Positions 16,301 to 25,538 are shown, counted from the first letter of the stretch. The stretch: DNA of 64,000 nucleotides from Burkholderia cenocepacia (GCF_014211915.1 NZ_CP060039.1:1984001-2048000); one strand, 5' to 3'. The notes: generated by a model not told the origin, from the sequence alone. Numbers and translations: made by a program.

Positions 16301-19183
16301 TCGCTGTCGTTGAAGAACGGCGGCGCTCTATCAAACCGAGGTGGCCACATCCAGGCCGGGCAATCGGTTGCGGGCGACACCAGCACGCTCGACATTCAAT
16401 CGGCCTCGATCGACAACGCGGACGGCGCCATTGTCGACCTCGGCGCGGGCAAGATGACGGTGCAAGGCGGCAGCCAGATCGCCAACAGTCACGCCGGCGG
16501 CGTAGCGGGCATGGGCGCGATTACCGGCAACGGCGATGTGACGGTCAGCGCCGCGTCGATCAGCAACACGCAAGGCGGTCAGATCAGCGGCGCATCGCTG
16601 CATGTTCAAGGCAACACCCTGGACAACAGCGGCGGCACGATCGGCAATGTCACGAATTCGAACGGCGACGTGAACGTTACGACGACCGGTGCGATCACCA
16701 ACACGAACGGTCAGATCAGCTCGACGCACGACCTGTCGGTCACGGCGGCCACGCTGCAGGGTGGCGGCACCTACAGCGCAACGCACGACGCGAACGTGAA
16801 TCTGCAGGGCGACTACACGGCGACGGCCGGCACCCAGTTCAACGTCGGTCACGATCTTGCCTTCACGCTGCCCGGCACTTTCACGAACAACGCGAACCTG
16901 CAATCAGTCAACAACCTGAGCGTCAACGCGGGCAACATCGTCAACGTGGGCGCCCTGACTGCTGGCGGCTTGCTGCACACGCAATCGACCAACCTGATTA
17001 ATACCGGCGCGCTCGTGGGCGCCAGTGCCTCGCTCAACGCGACGAATACGATCTCGAACCTCGGGCCGACTGCGCTGATCGGTGCATCGGACAGCAACGG
17101 TACGCTGGAAATCCTCGCGCACGACATCGAAAACCGCGATGACGCGACCGCGACCGATTCGATGGCGACGACGGCGATCTTCGGCATGGGCAAGGTCGTG
17201 CTGGCAGGCGGCAAGGACGCCAGCGGCAACTACACGAATGCGGCGCTCGTCAACAACGTGTCCGCGCTGATTCAGTCCGGCGGCGACATGGAACTGCATG
17301 CGGACAAGATCACGAGCACGCGCCGCGTGATGAAGACCTCGACGAGTTCGATCGATCCATCGCTGCTCGGCCAGTTCGGTATTCCGATCAGCGGCCGTAC
17401 TGGCCAGGTTGGCGTGAAGGATCCGGACAGCATCGGCGGCGTCTACACCGAGCCACCTCACGGCGGTCAGTGGAACAGCACGTATCAGTTCACGACCTAT
17501 TATGCGGACAGCGCGACGGCGACGACGGTAACGGACATCAGCCCGGCCGCGCAGATCGTGTCGGGCGGCAAGATCGATGCGTCGTCGGTCGGCACGCTGC
17601 AAAACTATTGGAGCAACATCGCCGCGGTCGGCGACATCAAGATGCCGGCGCACTATGACGCCGACGGCTGGGCGGCGTCCGGGCAGAAACTGCCGGGCGT
17701 GACGGTTTCCTACTCGGGGCAGTATCACTACAACAACTACGACAATTCCGAACACGACTGGCAACTGCCATTCGGCAACGCGCCGTTCGTGACGGGTCGT
17801 CCGGGCGGTTACACGCAGGCGGCACCGGCGTCGATCAAGGATTACACGCTGCCGGGCTACTTCTCGACGATGAGTTCCAACGGCACGATCTCGGGGACGG
17901 GCGTCAGCGTTAGCAATACGGCGGGCAACGCATCGATTCCGTCGCTCGGCTTGCTGCCGGGACAGTCGGTGCCAGGCCTCACGCCCACCAACCTGAGCGG
18001 TAACGCGAGCGGCGCGAAATCGGGTGCATCGTCCGTGCACGGCGGTCCGCCGGCGCCGGTCAATCCGATCATCGCCAGTGCGACGGCGCTGAACGTGCTG
18101 AACAACCTCACGATTCCGCAGGGCGGGCTCTACCGGCCGACTACCGCCCCGAATGCGAACTACGTGATCGAGACGAATCCGGCGTTCACGAACCAGAAGA
18201 ACTTCATTTCGAGCGACTACTTCTTCGGACAGCTCGGCGTTGATCTCACGCATATTCCGAAGCGGCTTGGTGACGGCTTCTATGAGCAGCAGCTCGTGCG
18301 CAACCAGGTGACGGCGCTGACCGGCAAGGCGGTGCTGGGGCCGTACGCGGATCTGCAAACGATGTACCAGTCGTTGATGACGGCAGGTGCGGATCTGTCG
18401 AAGTCGCTCGATTTGCCGATGGGCGCGAGCCTGTCGGCCGAGCAGGTGTCGAAGCTGACCGGCAACGTGATCATGATGGAAACACGGGTGGTCGACGGGC
18501 AGTCGGTGCTCGTTCCGGTCGTGTATCTCGCGCAGGCGAACCAGCAGAATGTCAACGGCCCGCTGATCAGCGCGACGAATATCGATTTCCAGAACGCACA
18601 GTCGTTCACGAACAGCGGCACGATCAAGGCGGACAACACGCTGGCGATCCAGGGCAAGCAGATCGACAACGCATTCGGCGCGCTGCAAAGCGGCGGGCTG
18701 ATGTCGCTGAAGACCGAGAACAACATCGATCTGACGTCGGCGAACGTGAAGGCCGGCAGTTTGCAACTGGATGCCGGCAAGGACCTGATTCTCGATACGG
18801 CGACGAAGACGAACACGCGCGTGAGCCGCGACGGTGCGACGAGCGTCGTGACCACCCTCGGGCCGACTGCGAAGCTGGACGTCGCGGGCAATGCGTCGAT
18901 CGTCACCGGCGGCAACTTCCAGCAGAACGCGGGTAACCTGTCGGTCGGCGGCAATCTCGGGATGAACGTCGGCGGCAACTGGGATCTCGGTGCGGTGCAG
19001 ACGGGCGAGCACAAGATCGTGCAGCGGGCGAACGGCGTGTCGAATACCGACATCAACAAGGTGGTCGGGAGCTCCGTTAGCGTTGGCGGACAATCGAGCA
19101 TCGGCGTCGGCGGCGATTTGGCCGCGCGCGGCGCGCAGATCGACCTCGGCCAGGGGGGACGATCGCGGCCAAGGGCAATGTGA
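13310..19183 (+). CDS. bcpA: BcpA/CdiA-type filamentous haemagglutinin, N-terminal part (frameshifted at 3' end)
   Basis: First and largest piece of one long two-partner-secretion exoprotein (whole gene 13310-22706). The ATG at 13310 gives the extended signal peptide MNKNTHRLVFSRLRGM; a GTG at 13304 would add two residues. After cleavage the TPS secretion domain follows (about residues 70-310: QVNVAKPSGAGVSVNTYNQF, then ANPSGIFVDGGTFLNTSRA), which BcpB recognises. Then comes a long haemagglutinin-type beta-helix of degenerate repeats (NQGG, LDNS, LVNHGGTITQ), including an 18-kb-island-internal duplication of the NSTDL.L.PA block. It ends because one G appears to be lost in the G6 run 19153-19158; adding it continues as LGQGGTIAAKGNVTLG. 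The product is meant to be a cell-surface fibre that delivers a C-terminal toxin into neighbours. Confidence 0.92.
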   Translation: MNKNTHRLVFSRLRGMVVAVSETATAEGKSATGEVRARRRSSTSGAGVVMAGVAALGMLPTLSDAQIIPTPGTSTQVIQTPNGLPQVNVAKPSGAGVSVNTYNQFDVQKAGAILNNSATMVQTQQAGWINGNPNYGAGQAARIIVNQVNSPNPSQIRGALEIAGARAELILANPSGIFVDGGTFLNTSRATLTTGVPYYGADGSLAGYNVNRGLVTVTGAGLNATGTDQVDIIARAVQVNASVYAKNLNVIAGTNQVNHDTLAATQIAGDGPAPAVAIDVAQLGGMYANRVFLVGNSAGVGVANAGTIAAQAGDLTLQSDGRLVLTGKTTASGNLALSAASGIQNSGTTYAQQSLSASTSADLTNTGTLAAQQNTTVNAGSVNSTGTLGAGVNNDGSVTHSGDLNLSALGQLTATGQNVAGGNASLTGASVNLAGSQTAANGNLSLNATAGDVNLSNATTSAQGAIQANASGTVINDHGNLSSGGSTTLTGGNLSNQGGKVSSQGPLSVNVAGQIANQSGELVSESTADVRGGAIANNQGTLQSAAGMTVAGASLDNTAGRITSLNGDGLSVTASGQLTNAAGTTANGAQGGVIGGNGDVSVQGANVVNRGAITSNTNLRVSGQSVDNGSGTLQAAQKVAVDAGARLVNNGGSIAGQTATISGTTLDNSAGTLQASQVSLNTTDLVNHGGTITQTGAGAMSVNVSGTLDNSNGGTLQTNSTDLMLAPAALVNDGGTITHAGNGTLTLGNGSGSVSNVGGSIASNGRVVAQTGALNNTSGSINAQNGLMATVAGTLNNASGKLLSNTDLSVTSGTLANDGGQIGASANATIHTGSMTNQGGSIVAPNLSVTADSTLDNSGGKLEANQLALAAANLVNHGGTITQYGSSAMGMNVSGTLDNSAAGVIQTNSTDLTLTPAELNNAGGTITHAGTGTLTIAPGNGSSALNNASGTIVTKGQAIVNAATWNNASGILAAQRGINATIAGDVNNAQGLLRSDASLSLKNGGALSNRGGHIQAGQSVAGDTSTLDIQSASIDNADGAIVDLGAGKMTVQGGSQIANSHAGGVAGMGAITGNGDVTVSAASISNTQGGQISGASLHVQGNTLDNSGGTIGNVTNSNGDVNVTTTGAITNTNGQISSTHDLSVTAATLQGGGTYSATHDANVNLQGDYTATAGTQFNVGHDLAFTLPGTFTNNANLQSVNNLSVNAGNIVNVGALTAGGLLHTQSTNLINTGALVGASASLNATNTISNLGPTALIGASDSNGTLEILAHDIENRDDATATDSMATTAIFGMGKVVLAGGKDASGNYTNAALVNNVSALIQSGGDMELHADKITSTRRVMKTSTSSIDPSLLGQFGIPISGRTGQVGVKDPDSIGGVYTEPPHGGQWNSTYQFTTYYADSATATTVTDISPAAQIVSGGKIDASSVGTLQNYWSNIAAVGDIKMPAHYDADGWAASGQKLPGVTVSYSGQYHYNNYDNSEHDWQLPFGNAPFVTGRPGGYTQAAPASIKDYTLPGYFSTMSSNGTISGTGVSVSNTAGNASIPSLGLLPGQSVPGLTPTNLSGNASGAKSGASSVHGGPPAPVNPIIASATALNVLNNLTIPQGGLYRPTTAPNANYVIETNPAFTNQKNFISSDYFFGQLGVDLTHIPKRLGDGFYEQQLVRNQVTALTGKAVLGPYADLQTMYQSLMTAGADLSKSLDLPMGASLSAEQVSKLTGNVIMMETRVVDGQSVLVPVVYLAQANQQNVNGPLISATNIDFQNAQSFTNSGTIKADNTLAIQGKQIDNAFGALQSGGLMSLKTENNIDLTSANVKAGSLQLDAGKDLILDTATKTNTRVSRDGATSVVTTLGPTAKLDVAGNASIVTGGNFQQNAGNLSVGGNLGMNVGGNWDLGAVQTGEHKIVQRANGVSNTDINKVVGSSVSVGGQSSIGVGGDLAARGAQIDLGQGGRSRPRAM

Positions 19184-21633
19184 CGCTCGGCGCGGCGAGC
19201 ACGACGTCGACGGTGAACAGCAACAGTTCGGGTAGCGATAGCCATGGCAGCTACGCGGAGACGTTGCACACGTCCGATCAGGCGCTGACCGGCACGACGC
19301 TCAAGGGTGGCGATACCGTCACATTGGCGTCGGGCAAGGATCTCACGATCAGCGGCAGCACGGTCAGCCTGGATAAAGGCAATGCGAACCTGATGGCGGC
19401 CGGCGATGTGAATATCGGCGCGGCAACCGAGACGCACGAGCTGAATTCGCACGAAACGCACAGCCACAGCAATGTCGTAAGCGGCGTGAAGGTCGCCAGC
19501 GGGATCGACCAGACGGCAACCTACAGCCAGGGCAGCACGGTGTCGGCCGACGGCGTCAACATCGTCAGCAGCCGCGACATCAACGTGGCGGGCAGCAACG
19601 TCGTTGGCACGAACGACGTGACGTTGCAGGCGACGCGCAACGTCAACATCACGACCTCGCAAGACACGACTCAATCGTCCAGCTATTTCGACAAGAAGGA
19701 ATCGGGTCTTCTGACGAATGGTGGTTTGTCGGTGACGGTAGGTTCGCGCTCGGCCGCGCAGCAAGACCAAAGCAGCTCGGTGACGAATAAGGGGAGTGTG
19801 ATCGGGTCATCGCAGGGCAATGTCACGATCCAGGCCGGAAAGGATGCCACGATTACCGGTAGCACGATTGTGGCAGGCCGGGATGTCGGAATCGCCGCTC
19901 AAAACGTGACGGTAAATGCCGCGTACGACACCTACAAGGACGCGCAGTCGCAGCAGTTCAGCCAGTCGGGTTTGAGTGTCGGATTGGGCGGCGGCCTGGT
20001 CGGACTCGGACAGTCGATGGCAGGCGCCGTCCGCCAAGGCCAGCAGTCGGGCGATTCGCGCCTCGCTGCAGTACAGGCCGTGGCGGCTGCCGAACAGGCT
20101 TACCAGAACCGCGGCGGGATCAAGGACGCGGCCAATGCCCTGTCGAACGGGAACGTGAGCGAAGCTGCCAAGGGCGTTCAGGTACAGCTCAGCATCGGGT
20201 CGAGCCATAGCAGCAGCAATGCGACGGCATCGATCTCGAGCGCGAAAGGTTCGTCAATCATCGGCAACGGCAACGTCTCCATCACGGCGACCGGCACGCC
20301 GGACGCAAACGGAAATGCTCAGGCGGGCACCGGAAACATTGCGATGACCGGAGCGTCAGTGCTCGGCAAGAACGTCGCGCTCGACGCCAACAACGCGATC
20401 ACGCTGCAAAGTGCGCAGAGCACCGAACAGAGTACGAGCTCGAACAGTTCGACCGGCTGGAATGCAGGCGTGGCGATCGGTGTGGGCAAGAATACGGGGA
20501 TCAGCGTCTTCGCGAATGGCTCGAACTCGCACGGACAGGGCAACGGCGACAGCGTCACGCAAACCAATACGACGGTGGCGGCTGGCAACACGCTGACGAT
20601 GAAGTCGGGCGGTGACACGACGTTGTCGGGCGCCAAGGTTTCAGGCGACAAGGTCAAGGTCGATGTCGGCGGCGACCTGACGATGACGAGCCTTCAGGAT
20701 ACGTCGAATTACAGCAGCAACCAGCACAACACGGGCGTCAGCGGCAGCTTTACATTCGGCTATGGTGGCGGCGTTGACGCATCGATCGGCCACACCAGCA
20801 TCGACGCGAATTATGCGTCGGTGAACCAGCAAACCGGCATCGTGGCTGGCAAGGAAGGGTTTGATGTCAACGTGGCGGGCCATACACAGCTCAACGGCGC
20901 ACAGATCGCGAGCGCGGCGCCGGCAGACAGCAATACGCTGACGACCGGTAGCCTCGGATTTACCGACATCCAGAACAAGATGTCGTATTCGGGATCGTCG
21001 GAAGGTTTTTCGACGTCGGGCGGCCCAAGCTTTGCACAGACGGGTGATAGCGCGAGCGGCGTCACGCACGCCGCGGTGAGCCCGGCGAAGATCGTCGTGA
21101 AGTCGGATGAACAGAACGGCACGGACAGCACGGCCGGGCTGTCGCGCGACACCGCGAACGCGAACCAGACGGTGGAGAACACATTCAACCTGCAGAAGGT
21201 CCAGAACAATATGGCCTTTGCGCAGGCGTTCGGCAAGGTCGCGACGTTCGCGGTGGCGGAAGCGGCGACTCAGTTGGAAAACAGCAGCCCGCAGATGAAG
21301 GCATTGTTCGGCGAAGGCGGTGCGGGTCGCGACGCGCTGCACGCCGCAGTGGCGGCGATCGGGGCAGCGCTGTCGGGTGGCAACATCGGCGGAGCGGTCG
21401 CGGGTTCACTGGCCGGTGATGTACTGCAGTCCCTGGCGCAGCCGATCATCGATCAGACTGTGAGCCAGTTGCCGCTGAGCGCGCAAGCCGCCGCGCGGAA
21501 TGCGTTGAACGAGATCGTGGCGACGGCGGGCGGTGCGGCGGCTGGCGCTGTCGCTGGTGGGGGGCATCCGGTGCGCTGGCCGGTGCAGGGTCGGCCGTCA
21601 ACAACGAGCTTTACAATCGGCAGCTTCACGTAG
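19180..21633 (+). CDS. bcpA: BcpA middle part: haemagglutinin repeats and pre-toxin region
   Basis: Continuation of bcpA in the +1-shifted frame; real coding sequence runs from about 19159 to 21564, so the apparent ATG at 19180 is not a true start. It encodes further fibre repeats (DTVTLASGKDLTISGSTVSL, then SSRDINVAGSNVVGTNDVTL) and ends in the alanine/glycine-rich pre-toxin helix region (AAVAAIGAALSGGNIGGAVA, then SLAGDVLQSLAQPIIDQTVS). A second frame break follows at the G6 run 21559-21564, after which the frame here reads a meaningless tail to 21633. If both breaks are real this piece would not be secreted, having no signal peptide. Confidence 0.85.
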   Translation: MTLGAASTTSTVNSNSSGSDSHGSYAETLHTSDQALTGTTLKGGDTVTLASGKDLTISGSTVSLDKGNANLMAAGDVNIGAATETHELNSHETHSHSNVVSGVKVASGIDQTATYSQGSTVSADGVNIVSSRDINVAGSNVVGTNDVTLQATRNVNITTSQDTTQSSSYFDKKESGLLTNGGLSVTVGSRSAAQQDQSSSVTNKGSVIGSSQGNVTIQAGKDATITGSTIVAGRDVGIAAQNVTVNAAYDTYKDAQSQQFSQSGLSVGLGGGLVGLGQSMAGAVRQGQQSGDSRLAAVQAVAAAEQAYQNRGGIKDAANALSNGNVSEAAKGVQVQLSIGSSHSSSNATASISSAKGSSIIGNGNVSITATGTPDANGNAQAGTGNIAMTGASVLGKNVALDANNAITLQSAQSTEQSTSSNSSTGWNAGVAIGVGKNTGISVFANGSNSHGQGNGDSVTQTNTTVAAGNTLTMKSGGDTTLSGAKVSGDKVKVDVGGDLTMTSLQDTSNYSSNQHNTGVSGSFTFGYGGGVDASIGHTSIDANYASVNQQTGIVAGKEGFDVNVAGHTQLNGAQIASAAPADSNTLTTGSLGFTDIQNKMSYSGSSEGFSTSGGPSFAQTGDSASGVTHAAVSPAKIVVKSDEQNGTDSTAGLSRDTANANQTVENTFNLQKVQNNMAFAQAFGKVATFAVAEAATQLENSSPQMKALFGEGGAGRDALHAAVAAIGAALSGGNIGGAVAGSLAGDVLQSLAQPIIDQTVSQLPLSAQAAARNALNEIVATAGGAAAGAVAGGGHPVRWPVQGRPSTTSFTIGSFT

Positions 21634-21638
21634 AAGAG

Positions 21639-22706
21639 GTGAAGGTTGTCGAGCAGCTCGCGAAGGAAAAGGCGCAGGCGGTATGCCGCGGCGATTCAAG
21701 TTGCGTGGCGAAGGCAACGACTTACTGGACCGACATGCTCGAGCGCGCGGCGAAGGGAATGGTCGACGACACCGCCAACAAGGAAAACATGGCGTATCTC
21801 CAGACGCTGATCCAGACGGCGAACAATCCGACCAGCGAAGGCGCAATGGGAGGCCTCAGCTCTTACCTGGCGAACCTTCAGACAGCGCAAGACATGTTGT
21901 CGCAGTATATGGGCAAGCCGATTCTGGTACGCGGTTCGCCCATATTTTCTGCCGGTTCGCCGGAGACGTATTTCAGCGCGACGCCTGCGCAACGTTCGAA
22001 CCCGTATCTGAATACCCTGGGTACACTGCCCGACTCTATCGTGCCGGGCGGAAGCCAGCGCGACCAGAGTCGAGTGGATTCCTTCGCCACGCAAAACGGC
22101 TCCGTGAAACCCGATTACACGATCGAGGAAACGGTCATCGGCGGTATCCTAACCAACAAGATCGCGTCGACGGTCGCCCGCGTGGGTGAGTCGATTGATG
22201 TTTGGTTGGCGGGGCCGGTGAATCCGACGGGCAAAGGGTTCATCAGCACTGGCAAGGTAACGATGGAGAGCATGCCGGTGAAATTGAATACCGCGGAACA
22301 AGGCGTGCTATCACAACTCGACCAGCTGCCGTCGAAGGATTTGCAGGGGCAGGCCCGTGAATATGTGGCGAACAACTACTTCGTGCGCAACGGCTTTACT
22401 CCACTGGATGGTAAGTGTGGCGTCAATTGCTTTGACGGCGTCTACATCAAGGGTGACACGGTATATATCAACGAAGTCAAGCCATTGAACGCGAACGGAT
22501 CGGTCCAGCTTAATGGCCCATCCGGTAGCTTGCCAACGCAAATGACTGATGGATGGATTGATAGCGCAGTTGCCCGTCTTCGAAGTGGAGATGCAAATCA
22601 AAGGGCAACCGCCGACGTGATCCAGAAGGCAATTGATAGTGGCAAACTTGTAAAGGTCGTTACGGGTGTTAATTCTAATGGTGCAACACTTGTGAAGATA
22701 AAATAA
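21639..22706 (+). CDS. bcpA: BcpA C-terminal toxin domain (BcpA-CT)
   Basis: Third piece of bcpA; coding in this frame starts right after the G run at 21564 (ASGALAGAGSAVNNELYN). NELYN at 21603-21617 is the ELYN-type boundary of Burkholderia BcpA proteins, after which the sequence becomes strain-specific. The variable tail is about 362 residues. Its last third has DGVYIKGDTVYINEVKP, where Asp (22434) and Glu-x-Lys (22473-22481) have the D...ExK spacing of PD-(D/E)xK nucleases, so a nuclease toxin is a reasonable guess. Base composition falls towards the 3' end. The immunity gene starts 9 bp after the stop. Confidence 0.85.
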   Translation: MKVVEQLAKEKAQAVCRGDSSCVAKATTYWTDMLERAAKGMVDDTANKENMAYLQTLIQTANNPTSEGAMGGLSSYLANLQTAQDMLSQYMGKPILVRGSPIFSAGSPETYFSATPAQRSNPYLNTLGTLPDSIVPGGSQRDQSRVDSFATQNGSVKPDYTIEETVIGGILTNKIASTVARVGESIDVWLAGPVNPTGKGFISTGKVTMESMPVKLNTAEQGVLSQLDQLPSKDLQGQAREYVANNYFVRNGFTPLDGKCGVNCFDGVYIKGDTVYINEVKPLNANGSVQLNGPSGSLPTQMTDGWIDSAVARLRSGDANQRATADVIQKAIDSGKLVKVVTGVNSNGATLVKIK

Positions 22707-22715
22707 GGTGTCGAA

Positions 22716-23525
22716 ATGGATGAAGAGGCGATTAAGCGGAAATCTTTTGGATTTGATGCGGCCATGCGGCATATTCCGGAGATTTCAGGAAAGATCCGTA
22801 ATCGGATCAAGCCTATTGATTTGAAGCGCTGTTATGATGGACTTTCGAGAGATCACTCCGTGGTCGGACTTTATGATTATTTTGTCAATGGCGATATGCC
22901 ATCGCTCAAAAATAATTTATACGTTTCGTGTGTTCTCAAGTTGACTTCCCTCGCCATAAGCGAGGATCGCTTCGAGCTGCAAACACCAGATTACTTATTG
23001 TACTCGATGATGTCGGACTCCAATGCGATGGTCCAGGCGTTCTCGGTCGCCTCACCTCAGGGATTCGTGAGTGCAAGAGAAGATCCATTAAATAACCAGT
23101 TCTATGTTCACATGCTTCAGTTGGCTATGATGGGCGACGATGTTTCTCTAGCTGACAAGATTCGCCGAATGGCGAAGAACGGACGGAAGCCGCTGAGAAC
23201 TGAATGCGAGCGTGGTGAGGATTTTTTCTCAACGTTGATTCGTGGCGATAAAGAAGGGCTTGAACAAATCATTCGCACTGACGCTTCACGCAAGTCGGAG
23301 CACGTGTATACAGAGGATTATTTTTCATTCTTGGCCGTACTGGAGGCGAAACTGTGCTGGCGCCGAGGTGTTTTTGTCGAAGTCGATCATCCGCTGGTGC
23401 CAATGGAGCTGATGCCGGTGAAGCCTCTCGATCACTACGATGACGTCTACGACTTTCTGAAACCCGGTTGGATGCCTCCTCCGCAAGGACTGATCGGCCG
23501 CGTTTCCCGGTGGTTTAAGACATGA
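22716..23525 (+). CDS. bcpI: BcpI immunity protein, Imm49-like
   Basis: A 269-residue cytosolic protein directly behind the bcpA toxin end, the fixed place of the cognate immunity gene; AAGGTG stands 9 bases before the ATG. It is helix-rich, without signal or membrane segments. The C-terminal motif HPLVPMELMPVKPLDHYDD resembles the Imm49 immunity family, helical proteins of polymorphic-toxin loci; this is from memory of the family pattern and needs a profile search. AT-rich codons (TTT, GAT, AAA) set it apart from the chromosome, as expected for exchanged toxin/immunity cassettes. It should bind and block the BcpA-CT of this strain. Confidence 0.8.
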   Translation: MDEEAIKRKSFGFDAAMRHIPEISGKIRNRIKPIDLKRCYDGLSRDHSVVGLYDYFVNGDMPSLKNNLYVSCVLKLTSLAISEDRFELQTPDYLLYSMMSDSNAMVQAFSVASPQGFVSAREDPLNNQFYVHMLQLAMMGDDVSLADKIRRMAKNGRKPLRTECERGEDFFSTLIRGDKEGLEQIIRTDASRKSEHVYTEDYFSFLAVLEAKLCWRRGVFVEVDHPLVPMELMPVKPLDHYDDVYDFLKPGWMPPPQGLIGRVSRWFKT

Positions 23526-23553
23526 TCGATCGACGTCCCGTGACGCTGAGGTA

Positions 23554-23778
23554 ATGATGAAGAAAGCTAAATGGTCGGCGGCTCTGGCGTTTGCTATGTC
23601 AGCGCTTCTCGCGGCATGCGAGACCGTGCCACCTGATGCTCCTCCGCGTCCTCCGCCGAAACCGGAAATGGAGCCCGTGTTGCCATCGTGGTCGAGCACA
23701 ATCTGGGTCATGGGCTTCTGGAAATGGAGCGGTACCGAATGGGTTTGGATTCCGGGGCATTTAGCACCCAAGCCATAA
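23554..23778 (+). CDS. bcpO: BcpO small lipoprotein
   Basis: A 74-residue lipoprotein. The signal peptide KKAKWSAALAFAMSALLAAC ends in the lipobox LLAAC, so Cys becomes lipidated. A proline-rich linker (PPDAPPRPPPKPEMEP) and a tryptophan-rich end (GFWKWSGTEWVWIPGHLAP) follow. Small lipoproteins between bcpI and bcpB are characteristic of the Burkholderia bcpAIOB order and are called bcpO; their exact role is not settled. Either of two adjacent ATGs could be the start. It ends 24 bp before the restored bcpB start. Confidence 0.85.
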   Translation: MMKKAKWSAALAFAMSALLAACETVPPDAPPRPPPKPEMEPVLPSWSSTIWVMGFWKWSGTEWVWIPGHLAPKP

Positions 23779-23802
23779 AATCGAACGAACAAGACCACAT
23801 TT

Positions 23803-25538
23803 ATGACAATCCGTACCCGGTCGTGCTGCTGTCGGCCGCATGGCTGATTCCAATGGCCGTGTCGGCGCAAGAAGCTCCTCGCCCGATCATTTCGGGCAAC
23901 GACCAGCAAATCCGACAGCAGGAAGAAGCGCGCGAGCGCGAACGGACCGTCACAGCGCCCGGGGTGCGTTCGAGCGTAACGGCGAGCGCAGGGTATCCAG
24001 CGCTACCATCCGAAACGCCGTGCTTTCGCATTGATCGTTTTGCGCTCGACGTGCCCGATGCGCTGCCTGCCTCGCTGAAGTCGCAAGGCGCGTCGGCGTT
24101 ACCCATGGATCGTTTCGCCTTCGCGCGCGAATGGCTCGAGCACTACGCTGGCCAGTGCGTCGGCAAACAGGGGCTCGACCTGCTAGTCAAGGGCCTGTCG
24201 CAAGCCATCCTGGCGCGTGGGTACGTGACGACGCGCGTGCTGCTGCCCGAACAGGATATCTCCACCGGCACGCTGAAGCTCTCACTGATCCCCGGTGTCA
24301 TCCGCCATGTGCGCTTCGCCGATGAAAAACTGCGCGGCACGTGGAAAACTGCCTTCCCGACACGTGACGGCGAACTGCTGAACTTGCGCGATCTCGAACA
24401 GGGCCTCGAGCAGATGAAGCGCGTGTCGAGCCAGGACGTGTCGATGGAGATCGTGCCGGCCGACGTGCCGGGCGAGAGCGACGTCGTGCTCGACGTGAAG
24501 CGCGGCAAGCCGTGGACGGTCGTCGCCTCGATTGACAACTCGGGTACGCGCGCGACCGGCCGCTTGCAGGGCAACTTGTCGCTCGGCATCGACAACCCAC
24601 TCGGATTGAACGACCTCTTCAACATTGGCGTGAGCCAGGATCTCGAGTTCGGCGACAAGCGACTCGGTTCGCACGGCTGGAACGGCTTCTACTCGATCCC
24701 GTGGGGCTACTGGACGGCCACGCTGTCCGCTTACACGAATACGTACTACCAGCAGATTGCTGGCGTGAATCAGACCTTCGTCGCGAGCGGCAATTCGAAG
24801 ACGGTCGATTTCAAGCTGGCCCGCGTGCTGTCGCGTAGTCAGAACGATGTGTTCGGCGCGTACGTTCGCCTGTCGCGCCGGTTTGGACAAAGCTTTATCG
24901 AAGACACCGAGATCTCGCAGCAGCGCCGCAACAACACGATGATCGAACTCGGCCTGACCGATCGTCACTACTTCGGCGGCGCGCAGTTCGACGGCTCACT
25001 TGCATATCGTCAAGGTGTCGGTGGGTTGGGCGCGCAGGATGATGTGTTAGCGGCGGGTGGCGGGCCGACCTATCGCTTCAAGATGGCGGTGCTCGACGCG
25101 AACTTGTCGGTACCGTTTGCCATCGGTAAGCAGCCATTCCGCTATGTCGGCACATTCCACGGCCAGTACACCGGTAACACGCTTTACTACATCGACGACT
25201 TGACGATTGGCAGTCGCTATACAGTGCGCGGTTTCGATGGCGAGACGATGCTCGCCGCAGCCCGTGGCTTTTACTGGCGCAACGAATTGCAGGCGCCGAT
25301 CGGGCAGACGGGGCAGGCGCTCTATGCGGGGCTCGATTATGGCCGCGTATGGGGGCCGCAGCCGATCGCACTCGTCGGCACGCAACTGGCGGGTGCTGTG
25401 ATCGGCGTGAAGGGGAGTGTCGGCACGCGATTCGGCTCCTATGCGTACGATCTCTTCGCGGGTACGCCTGTCTACAAGCCGTCGAGTTTTCCGACCGCGC
25501 GAGTGACGCTCGGTTTTCAGGTGACTGCCCAATTCTGA
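23803..25538 (+). CDS. bcpB: BcpB two-partner-secretion outer-membrane transporter, copy 1 (frameshift in signal peptide)
   Basis: CdiB/FhaC-type Omp85 pore that exports BcpA. The ATG at 23803 gives MTIRTR, then a G seems lost after 23820; with it restored the signal peptide reads VVLLSAAWLIPMAVSAQ. Without it the long frame opens only from inside bcpO and has no sensible signal. The rest is intact: a linker with the N-terminal plug helix (QIRQQEEARERERT), two POTRA domains (CFRIDRFALDVPDALPASLK, then LIPGVIRHVRFADEKLRGTW), and the 16-strand barrel with the loop-6 motif YTVRGFDGE, ending VTAQF. About 578 residues. Very similar to the second copy at 29447. Confidence 0.88.

Noticed and set aside
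13304..19183. CRISPR-like or tandem repeat array within bcpA
   Set aside because: Repeats are degenerate protein-level haemagglutinin repeats of irregular spacing, with no constant repeat/spacer pattern.
23688..23802. Upstream extension of bcpB copy 1 into bcpO
   Set aside because: It would replace a normal signal peptide by out-of-frame bcpO sequence; the frameshift explanation from the ATG at 23803 is better.
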